32,872 nt of DNA from Parabacteroides sp. PH5-46 (GTDB lineage Bacteria; Bacteroidota; Bacteroidia; Bacteroidales; Tannerellaceae), in the NCBI RefSeq assembly GCF_029892785.1, contig NZ_JARXXA010000027.1, positions 1 through 32,872 on the forward strand, given 5' to 3'. The notes beneath the pieces were generated by a model that saw nothing but the letters and a program-made list of their open reading frames with translations, did not search any database and had not been told where the DNA came from. A program made the position numbers and the translations under genes. Below, piece by piece: positions 8,655 to 17,126 of this stretch; the stretch's first letter is position 1, and every line of letters starts with the position of its first letter.

Positions 8655-11639
8655 ATGAGACAAAGTTATATTCAAGTACGAAAAGGTAAAGAAGGTATTT
8701 TTCTTCCGAGATGGTTCTATTCTTTACTTGCGTGTGCAGTGTTAACCTTATTATGTGTTCAACATGTAAAAGCACAGACTATCACCATCAAAGGTGTTGT
8801 TCAGGATGCCGCGACGAAAGAAGCGATTATTGGAGCAAATGTGATTCTCAAAGGGACTACGACAGGGGTCGCTACGGATTTTGACGGTAATTTCGAACTG
8901 GTAGCTCCTGCCGGAAGTACTTTGGTAGTCAGTTATGTCGGGTATGTGGAAAAAGAGGTGACGACTAGCGGTTCCACTCCATTAACGATCTTACTTGAAG
9001 ACGATACTTTCCTGTTAGGAGAAGTAGTGGCTATCGGTTACGGGTCGCAAAAAAAGAAAGAATTGACCGGATCGGTAGCTGGCCTGAAGGAAAACGACCT
9101 GAATAAAGGAGTCCAGACCAACCCCATGGGTATGATGCAGGGAAAGGTTGCGGGATTGAATATCTCGAAGCCCAATAGCGGGGATCCGAATGCCGACTAT
9201 GTATTTCAGTTGCGTGGAACTTCCTCTTTACAGGGAAATACATCGCCGTTGATCATTATCGATGGGATCCCGCAAGGTGATTTGTCGGCCATTCCACAGG
9301 ATGATATCGAAAGTATCGATATTCTGAAAGATGGTTCGGCGGCAGCCATATACGGTACACGCGGTACCAATGGGGTGATTTTGGTAACAACCAAACGGGG
9401 GAGTGCTGGAAAAATGTCGACTTCCTACCGGGGATATATTTCAACCTCATCTATTTTGAACAAACTGGACATGCTGAATCGGGAAGAGTTTCTGGCCAAT
9501 GGAGGAAACGACCGGGGAGCCGATACAGATTGGATTGGTGAATTAACCCGTACTCCTTTCATTCATTCGCATAATTTATCTATAACAGGGGGAACCAATC
9601 AATTTAATTATCGGGCATCTTTATCTTATAAAGACAATCCGGGTATTGCTATTAAGACCGGTTATAATGAACTGATCGGGCGTTTTGCCGCAAATCAGAC
9701 ATTACTTGATGGACGTATATCGATTGCTTACGATGCGACTTACCGCCGATACAACCGTGAATCGTCAAACAACGATAACTCGGCGTTTAAACATGCCACC
9801 CATTATAATCCGACTGCTCCGATTTATGATCCTGAACGCGATGATTCAGGAGGTTACTATCAATTGGATGTACAGAATTATTCCAATCCGGTAGCTCAAC
9901 TCCGGCAAAGCGATCGTGATACCAAGGGAGGCACCTTCCAGGGGTCTGCCCGTATCGGTGTGAATATTATCGAGGGATTGCGTGCACAATTGTTCGGCTC
10001 GGTTCGCTATAATGACCAGGCGCAAGGCACGTATTCATCGCGGGAAATATGGAACACTTCATCGTACGGATCGGCTACCCGTCGTTATAATAACCGTAAG
10101 AACGAAACGATCGAAGCTACTCTTGACTATATCAATTCGTTCGGTAAGCACAACCTTGTCATATTGGGAGGATATTCTTATGAACATAACTTCGATGAAT
10201 GGTTCCAAGCAAACAATACAAATTTCGATTCCGATGTATTCTCTTATTACAATATTGGCGCAGGTTCAAATCTGATCAATAATCCGACACAAGGGATGAT
10301 GGAAAGTTTCATTTCACAAGATAACCTGGCATCGTTTTTCGGACGTGTGAATTACAGCTATGACGAGCGTTATCTGCTTTCTGCTTCTATTCGTCACGAA
10401 GCCTCCACCCGTCTGGGCGCTAATCATAAATGGGGAACATTTCCGGCTGTCAGCCTGGGATGGCGTATGAGCAACGAATCGTTTATGAAAGATGTTGACT
10501 GGATCAATGAACTTAAAGTTCGTCTTGGTTTTGGGGTAACGGGTAATATGCCATCCGACAGTTATAAGTCACTGCCGATGATGGGAGTTGTGGGACGCTA
10601 TTATGATCATTCGTCAGGCAAATGGATTAGCGCCTATGGCCCCACACAGAATCTAAATGAAGATATTAAATGGGAAAAGAAAGCTGAATGGAATCTCGGA
10701 CTCGACTGGGCTGCATTCAATAACCGTCTGAGTGTGACGATCGATGCGTACACACGTAAGGTTTCCGATCTGCTCTACACCTATAAAGTACCGACTCCTC
10801 CGTACCAGTATCCTGAAATGCTTGCTAATGTAGGGGACGCTTCCAGTAAAGGGTTGGAGTTTGCCATCTCTGTAGTGCCCGTGCGTACACGGGATTTCTC
10901 CTGGAATAGTTCGGTCAACTTCTCTTTCAATACAAACCGGATCGAGAAGTTCAGTAACGATCAATTCCAGACCGAATGGATAGAAAAAGGTTTTCTGGGA
11001 GATGGCGACCTGGGAGGATTAAATAATACACCATTGCTTCGCTTGGTTCCTGGCGGAAAGGTGGGTGATTTTTACCTGCCTGTGTTCAAGGGATTTACAG
11101 AAGAAGGGAAATGGATATTCGAAGATCTTAATAACGATGGCTCTTTCTCCTTCGAAGACGATCGTCGTTTCGTAGGAAATGCACAACCTGACTTTATTGC
11201 CGGTTGGAGCAATGAATTCTCGTATAAAAATTTCGACCTTTCTTTCACATTGCGTGCTGTAGTAGGCAATGATGTATTCAATGTTGGACGGATGGCACTG
11301 GAGAATCAGAGTATCGCCGGACAAGAAAAGAATATGTTAAAATCAGCGCTGAATTCACCTTTGCGTGATGCAGGTTTCCCTTCTGATTACTATTTGGAAG
11401 ACGGTTCGTTCCTGAAAATGGATAATATCACTTTAGGTTATAACGTGCCGTTCAAATCGAACAATTTCATCAAGGAAATGCAGGTCTATGTGACAGCACA
11501 GAATCTGTTTACCATCACGGGTTACAAAGGAGTAGACCCGGAAGTAGATATGGTCGGAGTCGACAATATGGGTATCGAACGGACTCGTTACTTCCCGACG
11601 GTTCGTTCCTATGTGCTGGGATTAAATGTTACTTTCTAA
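8655..11639 (+). CDS. SusC/RagA-family TonB-dependent outer-membrane transporter
   Basis: This 994-residue protein is the outer-membrane channel that imports the glycan or glycoside captured with its SusD partner, powered by TonB. It has a signal peptide with a long charged lead (to about residue 41, ending VKAQ). A carboxypeptidase-regulatory-like domain follows (about 45-120: GVVQDAATKEAIIGANV, TDFDGNFEL). Then come the TonB box region EVVAIGYGSQKKKELTGSV, a plug domain with IDGIP and DILKDGSAAAIYGTRGTNGV (about 190-245), and a long beta-barrel ending in the aromatic VLGLNVTF. Length and motif order are normal for SusC. A SusD gene begins 27 bases after its stop. The ligand cannot be read from the sequence. 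Confidence 0.96.
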   Translation: MRQSYIQVRKGKEGIFLPRWFYSLLACAVLTLLCVQHVKAQTITIKGVVQDAATKEAIIGANVILKGTTTGVATDFDGNFELVAPAGSTLVVSYVGYVEKEVTTSGSTPLTILLEDDTFLLGEVVAIGYGSQKKKELTGSVAGLKENDLNKGVQTNPMGMMQGKVAGLNISKPNSGDPNADYVFQLRGTSSLQGNTSPLIIIDGIPQGDLSAIPQDDIESIDILKDGSAAAIYGTRGTNGVILVTTKRGSAGKMSTSYRGYISTSSILNKLDMLNREEFLANGGNDRGADTDWIGELTRTPFIHSHNLSITGGTNQFNYRASLSYKDNPGIAIKTGYNELIGRFAANQTLLDGRISIAYDATYRRYNRESSNNDNSAFKHATHYNPTAPIYDPERDDSGGYYQLDVQNYSNPVAQLRQSDRDTKGGTFQGSARIGVNIIEGLRAQLFGSVRYNDQAQGTYSSREIWNTSSYGSATRRYNNRKNETIEATLDYINSFGKHNLVILGGYSYEHNFDEWFQANNTNFDSDVFSYYNIGAGSNLINNPTQGMMESFISQDNLASFFGRVNYSYDERYLLSASIRHEASTRLGANHKWGTFPAVSLGWRMSNESFMKDVDWINELKVRLGFGVTGNMPSDSYKSLPMMGVVGRYYDHSSGKWISAYGPTQNLNEDIKWEKKAEWNLGLDWAAFNNRLSVTIDAYTRKVSDLLYTYKVPTPPYQYPEMLANVGDASSKGLEFAISVVPVRTRDFSWNSSVNFSFNTNRIEKFSNDQFQTEWIEKGFLGDGDLGGLNNTPLLRLVPGGKVGDFYLPVFKGFTEEGKWIFEDLNNDGSFSFEDDRRFVGNAQPDFIAGWSNEFSYKNFDLSFTLRAVVGNDVFNVGRMALENQSIAGQEKNMLKSALNSPLRDAGFPSDYYLEDGSFLKMDNITLGYNVPFKSNNFIKEMQVYVTAQNLFTITGYKGVDPEVDMVGVDNMGIERTRYFPTVRSYVLGLNVTF

Positions 11640-11666
11640 ATCGTTATCATAAAAAGCAATTACATT

Positions 11667-13235
11667 ATGAAAGAGTATAATTATATATTTTTGTTATTGA
11701 TCGCATTCACAATGGGATTGATTAACACCGGATGTACCGATATGGATGAAGACACGATGGGACGAATGACTTCAAAAGATTTCTATGCCGATCCGAATCT
11801 TATCCCTCAGGCCGTAGGGGCAGCGTATGCTGAATTACAGGCTTATCAGAACCACTGGGGAGTTTGGGGATTCCAGACCGTTTCTTCCGACGAGTGCGTG
11901 GTGCCAACCCGTATTCCCGGAAACGACTGGTATGATGGCGGCGTATGGCAGAATCTGCATAAACACCAATGGGAAGTGAGGTTAGGACAACTCAATACAT
12001 TATGGGTTTCTATCTATTCCGGTATAACAACCTGTAACCGGGTAATCACCGATCTGGATACATACAAAGAGTTTATCGATGAAACAGTGTACGGACGTTA
12101 CCGGGCGGAAACAATCATCCTGCGTTCGTTCTATTATACGATCTTGCTCGACCTTTTCGGCAATGTGCCTTATGTGGCCGATTATGAAGGTGAGATTACT
12201 TCCTATCCGCAGACACCTCGGACAGAGCTTTACGAAAAGGTACTGAACGACATTCTTTCCAACGTAGAGTTTCTCGACGAGAAACCGGATCCAGTGAATT
12301 ACGGTCGTTGTACGAAGCCGATGGCGTATGCAATGCTTGCGAAGCTTTATCTCAATGCGAAAGTGTTTAAAGGTGCTTCTGCCTATGATGTGAACGACAT
12401 GAACAAGGTGATCGAATATTGTAATCTCTTGATCAAACATGAAGATTATCAGATTGTAAGTGATTTTCTCGAACCATTCAAGGTGTATAATGAATCATGT
12501 AAAGAAAATATATTTGTTGTGCCGATGCAGAACGGTATCAATTCAAATGGCGACTACGAATTCCACTTTCATAAATTTTCGGGACATCCACGCTTCCGTG
12601 ATGTCTTCGGTATTCTTGTAAGTGGATGGAACGGTGGATGTGCCACTCCCTCTTTTATGGATATATACAGTGACGAAGATTACCGTAAAAGAGCTACTTT
12701 TCTTTACGGACCCTGCTTCACCCCGCAAGGTGAACCGGTTGCTAATCCCGACCTGCCGGGCGAACAATTGAATCTCACGATCGAGGTCGAATCGCTCGAA
12801 GCAGCACGTAAATGGAATGGCGCGCGTATTCAGAAATATGAGTACGAGTCAGGAATGAACGGCAATATGAACAATGACTTCGTTATCTATCGTTTGTCCG
12901 ATATCTATTATATGAAAGCGGAAGCAATCCTGCGTGGTGGCAATGCTTCGCTGGCTGAACTCTGCAACGATGAGGGATTCCAACTGATCCGTCAACGTGC
13001 TGAACAATCTGTCTATACTCCCGAAACACTGACACTCGATGAGTTGATTGATGAACGTGGCCGTGAGTTTGCCTGGGAAGGCTGGCGTCGGCAGGACCTG
13101 ATCCGTTGGGATAAGTTCTCGAAAGGTGCATGGACATTTAAAACAGCTCAGGCGGATAACACTCGTGACCTGTTCCCGATCCCATACGATCAGATCACAA
13201 AGAATCCATCCTGGAAACAAAATTCGGGATATTGA
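11667..13235 (+). CDS. SusD/RagB-family surface lipoprotein
   Basis: This 522-residue outer-membrane lipoprotein is the lid of the SusCD importer. The lipobox is INTGC (Cys near residue 23), followed by acidic residues (TDMDED) as often found in surface-exposed Bacteroidetes lipoproteins. The body shows the SusD helical repeats with conserved LWVSIYSGITTCNRVI, AMLAKLYLNAKVF, and the C-terminal signature ERGREFAWEGWRRQDLIRW then DLFPIPYDQITKNPSWKQN. Length is typical. It directly follows its SusC partner and would bind the imported glycan or glycoside at the cell surface. Confidence 0.95.
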   Translation: MKEYNYIFLLLIAFTMGLINTGCTDMDEDTMGRMTSKDFYADPNLIPQAVGAAYAELQAYQNHWGVWGFQTVSSDECVVPTRIPGNDWYDGGVWQNLHKHQWEVRLGQLNTLWVSIYSGITTCNRVITDLDTYKEFIDETVYGRYRAETIILRSFYYTILLDLFGNVPYVADYEGEITSYPQTPRTELYEKVLNDILSNVEFLDEKPDPVNYGRCTKPMAYAMLAKLYLNAKVFKGASAYDVNDMNKVIEYCNLLIKHEDYQIVSDFLEPFKVYNESCKENIFVVPMQNGINSNGDYEFHFHKFSGHPRFRDVFGILVSGWNGGCATPSFMDIYSDEDYRKRATFLYGPCFTPQGEPVANPDLPGEQLNLTIEVESLEAARKWNGARIQKYEYESGMNGNMNNDFVIYRLSDIYYMKAEAILRGGNASLAELCNDEGFQLIRQRAEQSVYTPETLTLDELIDERGREFAWEGWRRQDLIRWDKFSKGAWTFKTAQADNTRDLFPIPYDQITKNPSWKQNSGY

Positions 13236-13293
13236 TACAATGAAAGAATCAGATGTAAGTTTATAAGTGTAAAGGCAAAAGATTGTTAAGGAG

Positions 13294-13325
13294 AGTATGT
13301 AGTGTTCTTTCGAACACTACATACT
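13294..13325 (+). repeat. Perfect 14-bp inverted repeat in the SusD-oxidoreductase gap
   Basis: AGTATGTAGTGTTC (13294-13307) and GAACACTACATACT (13312-13325) are perfect complements with a four-base loop TTTC. No T-run follows, so it is not a classical terminator. It begins 58 bases after the susD stop and ends 27 bases before the next ATG. It could be an mRNA-stabilising or processing hairpin, or a protein-binding dyad. Confidence 0.85.
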
Positions 13326-13352
13326 TAATCTGATTAAAAGTAGAAAGATAAT

Positions 13353-14714
13353 ATGAAGAGAAGAGATTTTTTAGCAGGGACAGGGCTTTTAGGAGCAGCC
13401 CTTCCCTTAGGATTGACATCCACATTCGCATCATCCTGTTCGGGAAATACGAAAAAAGGAAAAGTTCCTTCTTTGTCGGCCGAAGAACTGGGCATGTATT
13501 CATTCGTTGAAAGTGCCCCCGATGGTAAGCCGCTAAAAGCTGCCCTTTTGGGGTGTGGGAGCCGGGGAACAGGGGCTGCAACACAATTTCTTGCAGCAGG
13601 ACCGAATGTGTCGATAGTAGCATTAGCAGATGTCTTTCCAGACCGTATGGCGGAATGCAGGAAAATATTGGTAGAACAATCCAACAATCCGGTCGCCGAC
13701 GCAAATTGTTTCCTGGGATTCGATGCCTATAAAAAAGCAATGGAGGCAGACGGAGGTGTCGATGTGGTACTAATCTGTACCCCGACTCATTTTCATCCCG
13801 AACAGTTCAAGGCAGCAGTAGAGGCTGGAAAACATGTGTTTATAGAAAAACCAGCTGCAGTCGACCCGACCGGAATCCGCACTGTGTTAGCTGCAGCAAA
13901 GGTTGCTGCGAGTAAAGGTCTGACGGTCATCACGGGAAATCAGCGGCGCCATCGTCGGGATTACTGGGAAGCATACCAGCAAATATGCAATGGTATTATC
14001 GGTGAGGTCGTAGCCGCCACTGCTCACTGGAACACAGGTGGTGGGTGGAACCGTTTTCGCCGCCCCGAATGGACCGATATGGAATACTGCATTCGCAATT
14101 GGTTCAATATTAAATGGCTGAGTGGTGATCATATCCTTGACCAGACTGTTCATAATATTGACATTGCTACCTGGTTTATGGGTAAACGTCCGGCCCATGC
14201 TGTTGGTTACGGTGGTTGTGCCCGTCGCGAATCAGGAGATATTTTCGATTTTTTCAGTATTGATTATGTTTATGATGATAACAAACGAATGCTTGCATCA
14301 GCCCGTCAGATTTCCGGATGCGACAGTAATGTTTCGGAACGGATATTGGGCGCGAAAGGAGTAGCCCTGCTCAACGATGAGAATAACATCGAAATTGTCG
14401 ATTACAGCGGTAATACGCTTTGGAAATACGACTATGCCAACAAACCGGTACGCAATCCTTACGAACAGGAACATATCCATCTGGTCGAATCGATTCGCCT
14501 GAATAAGAAGATCAATCAGGCGGAAGATCTTGCTTATTCTACTCAAGTCGCCATACTCGGTAGGGAATCTGCCTATACCGGAAAACCTTATACTTGGGAA
14601 GAAATGATGTCTTCGAATTTGCGTTACGGACCTACCGAGTATGCTCTCGGTCCAGTCAAAGAATATCAAGAAGGAACTATCTCTGTTCCGGGTATCCCTT
14701 CGAGAAATGGTTAA
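13353..14714 (+). CDS. Gfo/Idh/MocA oxidoreductase, Tat signal with possible lipobox
   Basis: This 453-residue protein is the second oxidoreductase of the locus. It starts with MKRRDFLAGTG and a hydrophobic segment. A possible lipobox, FASSC, near residue 29 suggests a Tat-exported lipoprotein. The Rossmann motif is ALLGCGSRGTGA (about 64-75). The EKP motif is in VFIEKPAAV (about 162-170). The C-terminal catalytic region has DHILDQTVHNIDIATW (about 259-274). It differs strongly from the first oxidoreductase at 7170, so the two probably act on different substrates or in opposite directions, for example 3-oxidation and later re-reduction. It lies between susD and the TIM-barrel isomerase gene. 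The exact reaction is not determined. Confidence 0.9.
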   Translation: MKRRDFLAGTGLLGAALPLGLTSTFASSCSGNTKKGKVPSLSAEELGMYSFVESAPDGKPLKAALLGCGSRGTGAATQFLAAGPNVSIVALADVFPDRMAECRKILVEQSNNPVADANCFLGFDAYKKAMEADGGVDVVLICTPTHFHPEQFKAAVEAGKHVFIEKPAAVDPTGIRTVLAAAKVAASKGLTVITGNQRRHRRDYWEAYQQICNGIIGEVVAATAHWNTGGGWNRFRRPEWTDMEYCIRNWFNIKWLSGDHILDQTVHNIDIATWFMGKRPAHAVGYGGCARRESGDIFDFFSIDYVYDDNKRMLASARQISGCDSNVSERILGAKGVALLNDENNIEIVDYSGNTLWKYDYANKPVRNPYEQEHIHLVESIRLNKKINQAEDLAYSTQVAILGRESAYTGKPYTWEEMMSSNLRYGPTEYALGPVKEYQEGTISVPGIPSRNG

Positions 14715-14793
14715 CATGTAAACTTAATAGATCGATTCTGGCACTGGTCCTGAAATGCTCTTGAGTATTTAATACTATATAAATAAAAATACT

Positions 14794-15768
14794 ATGTTTG
14801 AAAAGAAATTATCAAGACGGGAAATGCTCAAAAGTTCCGGACTGGCACTTCTGGGTAGTAGCTTTCTGGGTGTCAGTTCCTGTGTACAGGCATCTACAGA
14901 TAAAGCTAAAAACGTTACATCGGCAAAGGATCTTCCTTTTCGTATCAGTCTTAACACCTCTACTATCCAAGGATATAAGCTGGGAGTAGAGGAGCAGATT
15001 GACCGATGTATTGAAACTGGTTTCGACGGTATTGAACTGTGGGTTCGCGATGTGGAAGATTACATCAAACGCGGCGGTTCACCCGAAGCGTTGGCCGAAC
15101 GAATGAAAAAGGGAAACCTACTATTGGAAAATATGATCGGTTTCAGTAACTGGATCTCCGACGACGATCTTCTCCGTGCCGAAGCATTGAATATCGTGTG
15201 GCGAGATATGGAGTTGACAGCACGGCTTGGAGGTAAATTCATCGCCGCCCCGGTACAAGGTATTCGTAGTATCGAAAAGGAAAAACTTCCTGTCTATGCC
15301 GAACGCTACCGTAAAATATTGGAAATCGGCGATCAGGTAGGTGTAACTCCTATCCTTGAATTATGGGGAGCAGGTGCATTGAATAAACTTTCTGATACCG
15401 CTGCTATCACCATAGGTGCCGCTCATCCGAAAGCAACCATGCTGCTCGACTTCTATCATCTCTTCCGGGGAGGCAATTCTTTCGAATCGCTGCGCCAGAT
15501 CAATGGTTCCATCTTGCCGGTCTTTCACATCAATGATTATCCGGCTCAACCCCCACGCAATGAGCTAAGAGACTCCGACCGTGTATTCCCCGGTGAAGGT
15601 ATCTGTCCTTTCAGGGAGGTCTTGCCTATCCTTTACGAATCCGGCTTCCGTGGCGGCCTCTCTGTTGAACTGTTTAACCGGAGCTATTGGGAAACAATGG
15701 ATGTAAAAACAGTTCTTCAAAACAGTTATGACAAAACCGCCCGTGTTATTTCTGAGAGTGGAGTCTGA
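14794..15768 (+). CDS. Exported sugar phosphate isomerase/epimerase-like TIM barrel
   Basis: This 324-residue xylose-isomerase-like (AP_endonuc_2) TIM barrel has an N-terminal Tat-like signal (LSRREMLKSSG) and a lipobox-like GVSSC (Cys near residue 30). Likely metal ligands are visible: Glu in PILELWG, Asp and His in LLDFYHLF, His in FHINDYP and Glu in SVELFNR, which is the metal-site pattern of the family. Relatives include sugar isomerases, epimerases, inosose dehydratases and, in the 3-keto-glycoside route, a hydratase that acts on the eliminated sugar product. Being the last gene of the locus beside two oxidoreductases and DUF1080 favours the last role. That is inference. Confidence 0.85.
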   Translation: MFEKKLSRREMLKSSGLALLGSSFLGVSSCVQASTDKAKNVTSAKDLPFRISLNTSTIQGYKLGVEEQIDRCIETGFDGIELWVRDVEDYIKRGGSPEALAERMKKGNLLLENMIGFSNWISDDDLLRAEALNIVWRDMELTARLGGKFIAAPVQGIRSIEKEKLPVYAERYRKILEIGDQVGVTPILELWGAGALNKLSDTAAITIGAAHPKATMLLDFYHLFRGGNSFESLRQINGSILPVFHINDYPAQPPRNELRDSDRVFPGEGICPFREVLPILYESGFRGGLSVELFNRSYWETMDVKTVLQNSYDKTARVISESGV

Positions 15769-15890
15769 TACTTTACGAAAGTTTTATTATTTTAATGTTA
15801 AATAGTCTAAATAATCCCCTGCTATGACAACGTTAATATTCCATTTTTTACAAAAAAACAAAAAGAGCAGCTTTTACTAAATATCTTTAG

Positions 15891-15948
15891 AATAGTCGAG
15901 AAAGAAGTCAGTTTTGAAAATAGCTTTCTACTTTCCCGACTATTTTTT
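15891..15948 (+). terminator. Terminator of the utilisation operon
   Basis: AATAGTCG-A-GAAAG pairs with CTTTC-C-CGACTATT, with a six-T run after the stem. It lies 122 bases after the isomerase/epimerase-like gene and ends the SusCD operon. Confidence 0.75.
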
Positions 15949-16194
15949 ATCTGATACCACCCTCTTATACTTAATAATATACATAAGCAAAATATAAATA
16001 CCCTAAGGGGGGGGAACTTTGGTTTGAAGGTGCTTGTATTCACGCTCTCCTGCTGATAAACCCTTCTCATCCAAATAGATTAATCTGTATGCAAATTGCG
16101 AGTAAATCTCAAGCAAAAAGCATTCACGGTTTTTCACATGTGTCTTATATTTAACTTATTAACATTTCATGTTTGAACCAAGGACTCTTTGCTT

Positions 16195-16284
16195 ATGAAA
16201 AAACTAATTGAATACTCTCTTGGAGTATCAGAAATGGGAAAGGAGATTTGGATATATAAGATAACGATTTTTCATTTAGCATAA
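16195..16284 (+). CDS. Possible 29-residue leader peptide
   Basis: An ATG-started reading frame of 29 codons (begins MKKLIEYSLGVSEMGKEIW) ends 43 bases before the RteC-like gene. An inverted repeat ATACTC/GAGTAT lies inside it, and a small UUCG-loop hairpin follows it. Short leader ORFs with hairpins control some Bacteroides conjugative-element genes by attenuation. Nothing beyond position and structure supports this one. Confidence 0.2.
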   Translation: MKKLIEYSLGVSEMGKEIWIYKITIFHLA

Positions 16285-16327
16285 AACAGGACTTCGGTCT
16301 GATCATAAATATTCACTTTAAAATTTT

Positions 16328-16597
16328 ATGCTTATGAACGAACTGCTAAGAGAAAGGTTAATCAGGTTATTATCTGAACCTGCGCAAGTCACAAACGAAG
16401 AAATGAAAAGTGCCTATGGCTGTTTTTTGGAACAAGTAAGAAATGTCAGCCAATCCGAACAGAGCCACATAGAAATCTTTCGGATACTGAGTATTACTCG
16501 TATTGAGTTAGTATCTATAGAATTGCTTTGTCAGTATGGGAAGGGGGAAAAATGCCCTGAAATTCACCTTCCTAAAAAAGGTAATTTTGCTCCTTGA
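16328..16597 (+). pseudogene. RteC-like protein, N-terminal part (apparent frameshift)
   Basis: This 89-codon frame reads helical sequence (LSITRIELVSIELLCQYGKGE) and then runs into a tail that ends at 16597. The next frame, at 16536-16976, continues the same helical character. The frames overlap across GGGGGAAAAA (16541-16551). Removing one base there would give a single protein of about 216 residues, close to my recollection of RteC length. I therefore read the two as one gene broken by a one-base insertion, or joined by ribosomal slippage. RteC in CTnDOT activates excision genes in response to tetracycline. Two overlapping genes remain an alternative. Confidence 0.5.
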
Positions 16598-16976
16598 ATC
16601 CGAAATAGAACTACTTAAACTCAAATTCCACTTTTTACAACCATTACAACAACCAATTGAGCAAACATTCAAATCCACTTTATCACTCATCCCTAAATTT
16701 CCGAATCTAGGAATAATGGGTATGACAGAATTACTCACTTCTATAGAATTGTTGGGTGGTATTAATGAAGCAGGTAAAAATCCTTCGAAAATAGCATTTG
16801 CCAATGTCTTTGAACAGAGCTTCGGATTTAGTTTCAATGACATTTATGATTGCCAAAGGGAACTTTTTAAACGAAAGCCCTATAACTTGACTAAAACACT
16901 TGATGCTTTAAAGTCAGTCCTTGTAAAAGAATACAATAAACGAAAAGTCCAAAAAGATAAAGATGGAAAAAGATGA
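16536..16976 (+). CDS. RteC-like protein, C-terminal domain
   Basis: This 146-codon frame contains TELLTSIELLGGINEAGKNPSKIAFANVFEQSFGFSFNDIY, then a basic tail typical of Bacteroides mobile-element DNA-binding proteins. The arrangement (helices, a gap near NEAGKNP, then FENVFN-like and DIY-like segments, and KTLDALK) resembles the winged-helix C terminus of RteC. It overlaps the preceding frame by 62 bases. Its own ATG at 16536 lies within that frame, so it may be translated alone by coupling, or be the second half of a frameshifted gene. A terminator follows at 17015. Confidence 0.55.
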   Translation: MGRGKNALKFTFLKKVILLLESEIELLKLKFHFLQPLQQPIEQTFKSTLSLIPKFPNLGIMGMTELLTSIELLGGINEAGKNPSKIAFANVFEQSFGFSFNDIYDCQRELFKRKPYNLTKTLDALKSVLVKEYNKRKVQKDKDGKR

Positions 16977-17014
16977 TTTTGTAATTAGCTGATATACTAT
17001 TCCTTATAAATTCG

Positions 17015-17049
17015 AAATAGAGGGTCTGTACCAGATACCTCTATTTTTA
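17015..17049 (+). terminator. Terminator after RteC-like gene
   Basis: AAATAGAGG and CCTCTATTT form a 9-bp stem with an inner TCTG/CAGA stem, followed by a T-rich run. It lies 38 bases after the stop. Confidence 0.75.
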
Positions 17050-17126
17050 TTATTTCATTCTACCGAGCTTTGTCGTACCAATGCATTGGAATTAATTGAG
17101 TTATTAATTTCAAAACAAGTAAAATC

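Larger units (their letters stand above)
15769..16327. other. Intergenic region between utilisation locus and transfer-element genes
   Basis: This 559-bp stretch holds a terminator (15891-15948), a G8 tract (16007-16014), a short ORF of 29 codons (16195-16284) and small hairpins (16212-16228, and a UUCG-type loop at about 16288-16303). I see no full gene. It marks the change from the utilisation locus to genes of the RteC/Mob/Tra type. Confidence 0.5.

Noticed and set aside
12000-13220. Minus-strand frames of 84-146 codons inside susD
   Set aside because: They are antisense to a well-supported SusD gene and show no domain or promoter signals.
16007-16014. G8 homopolymer as a phase-variation switch
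   Set aside because: It lies between genes and does not fit between promoter elements that I can recognise. It may still be a sequencing weak point.
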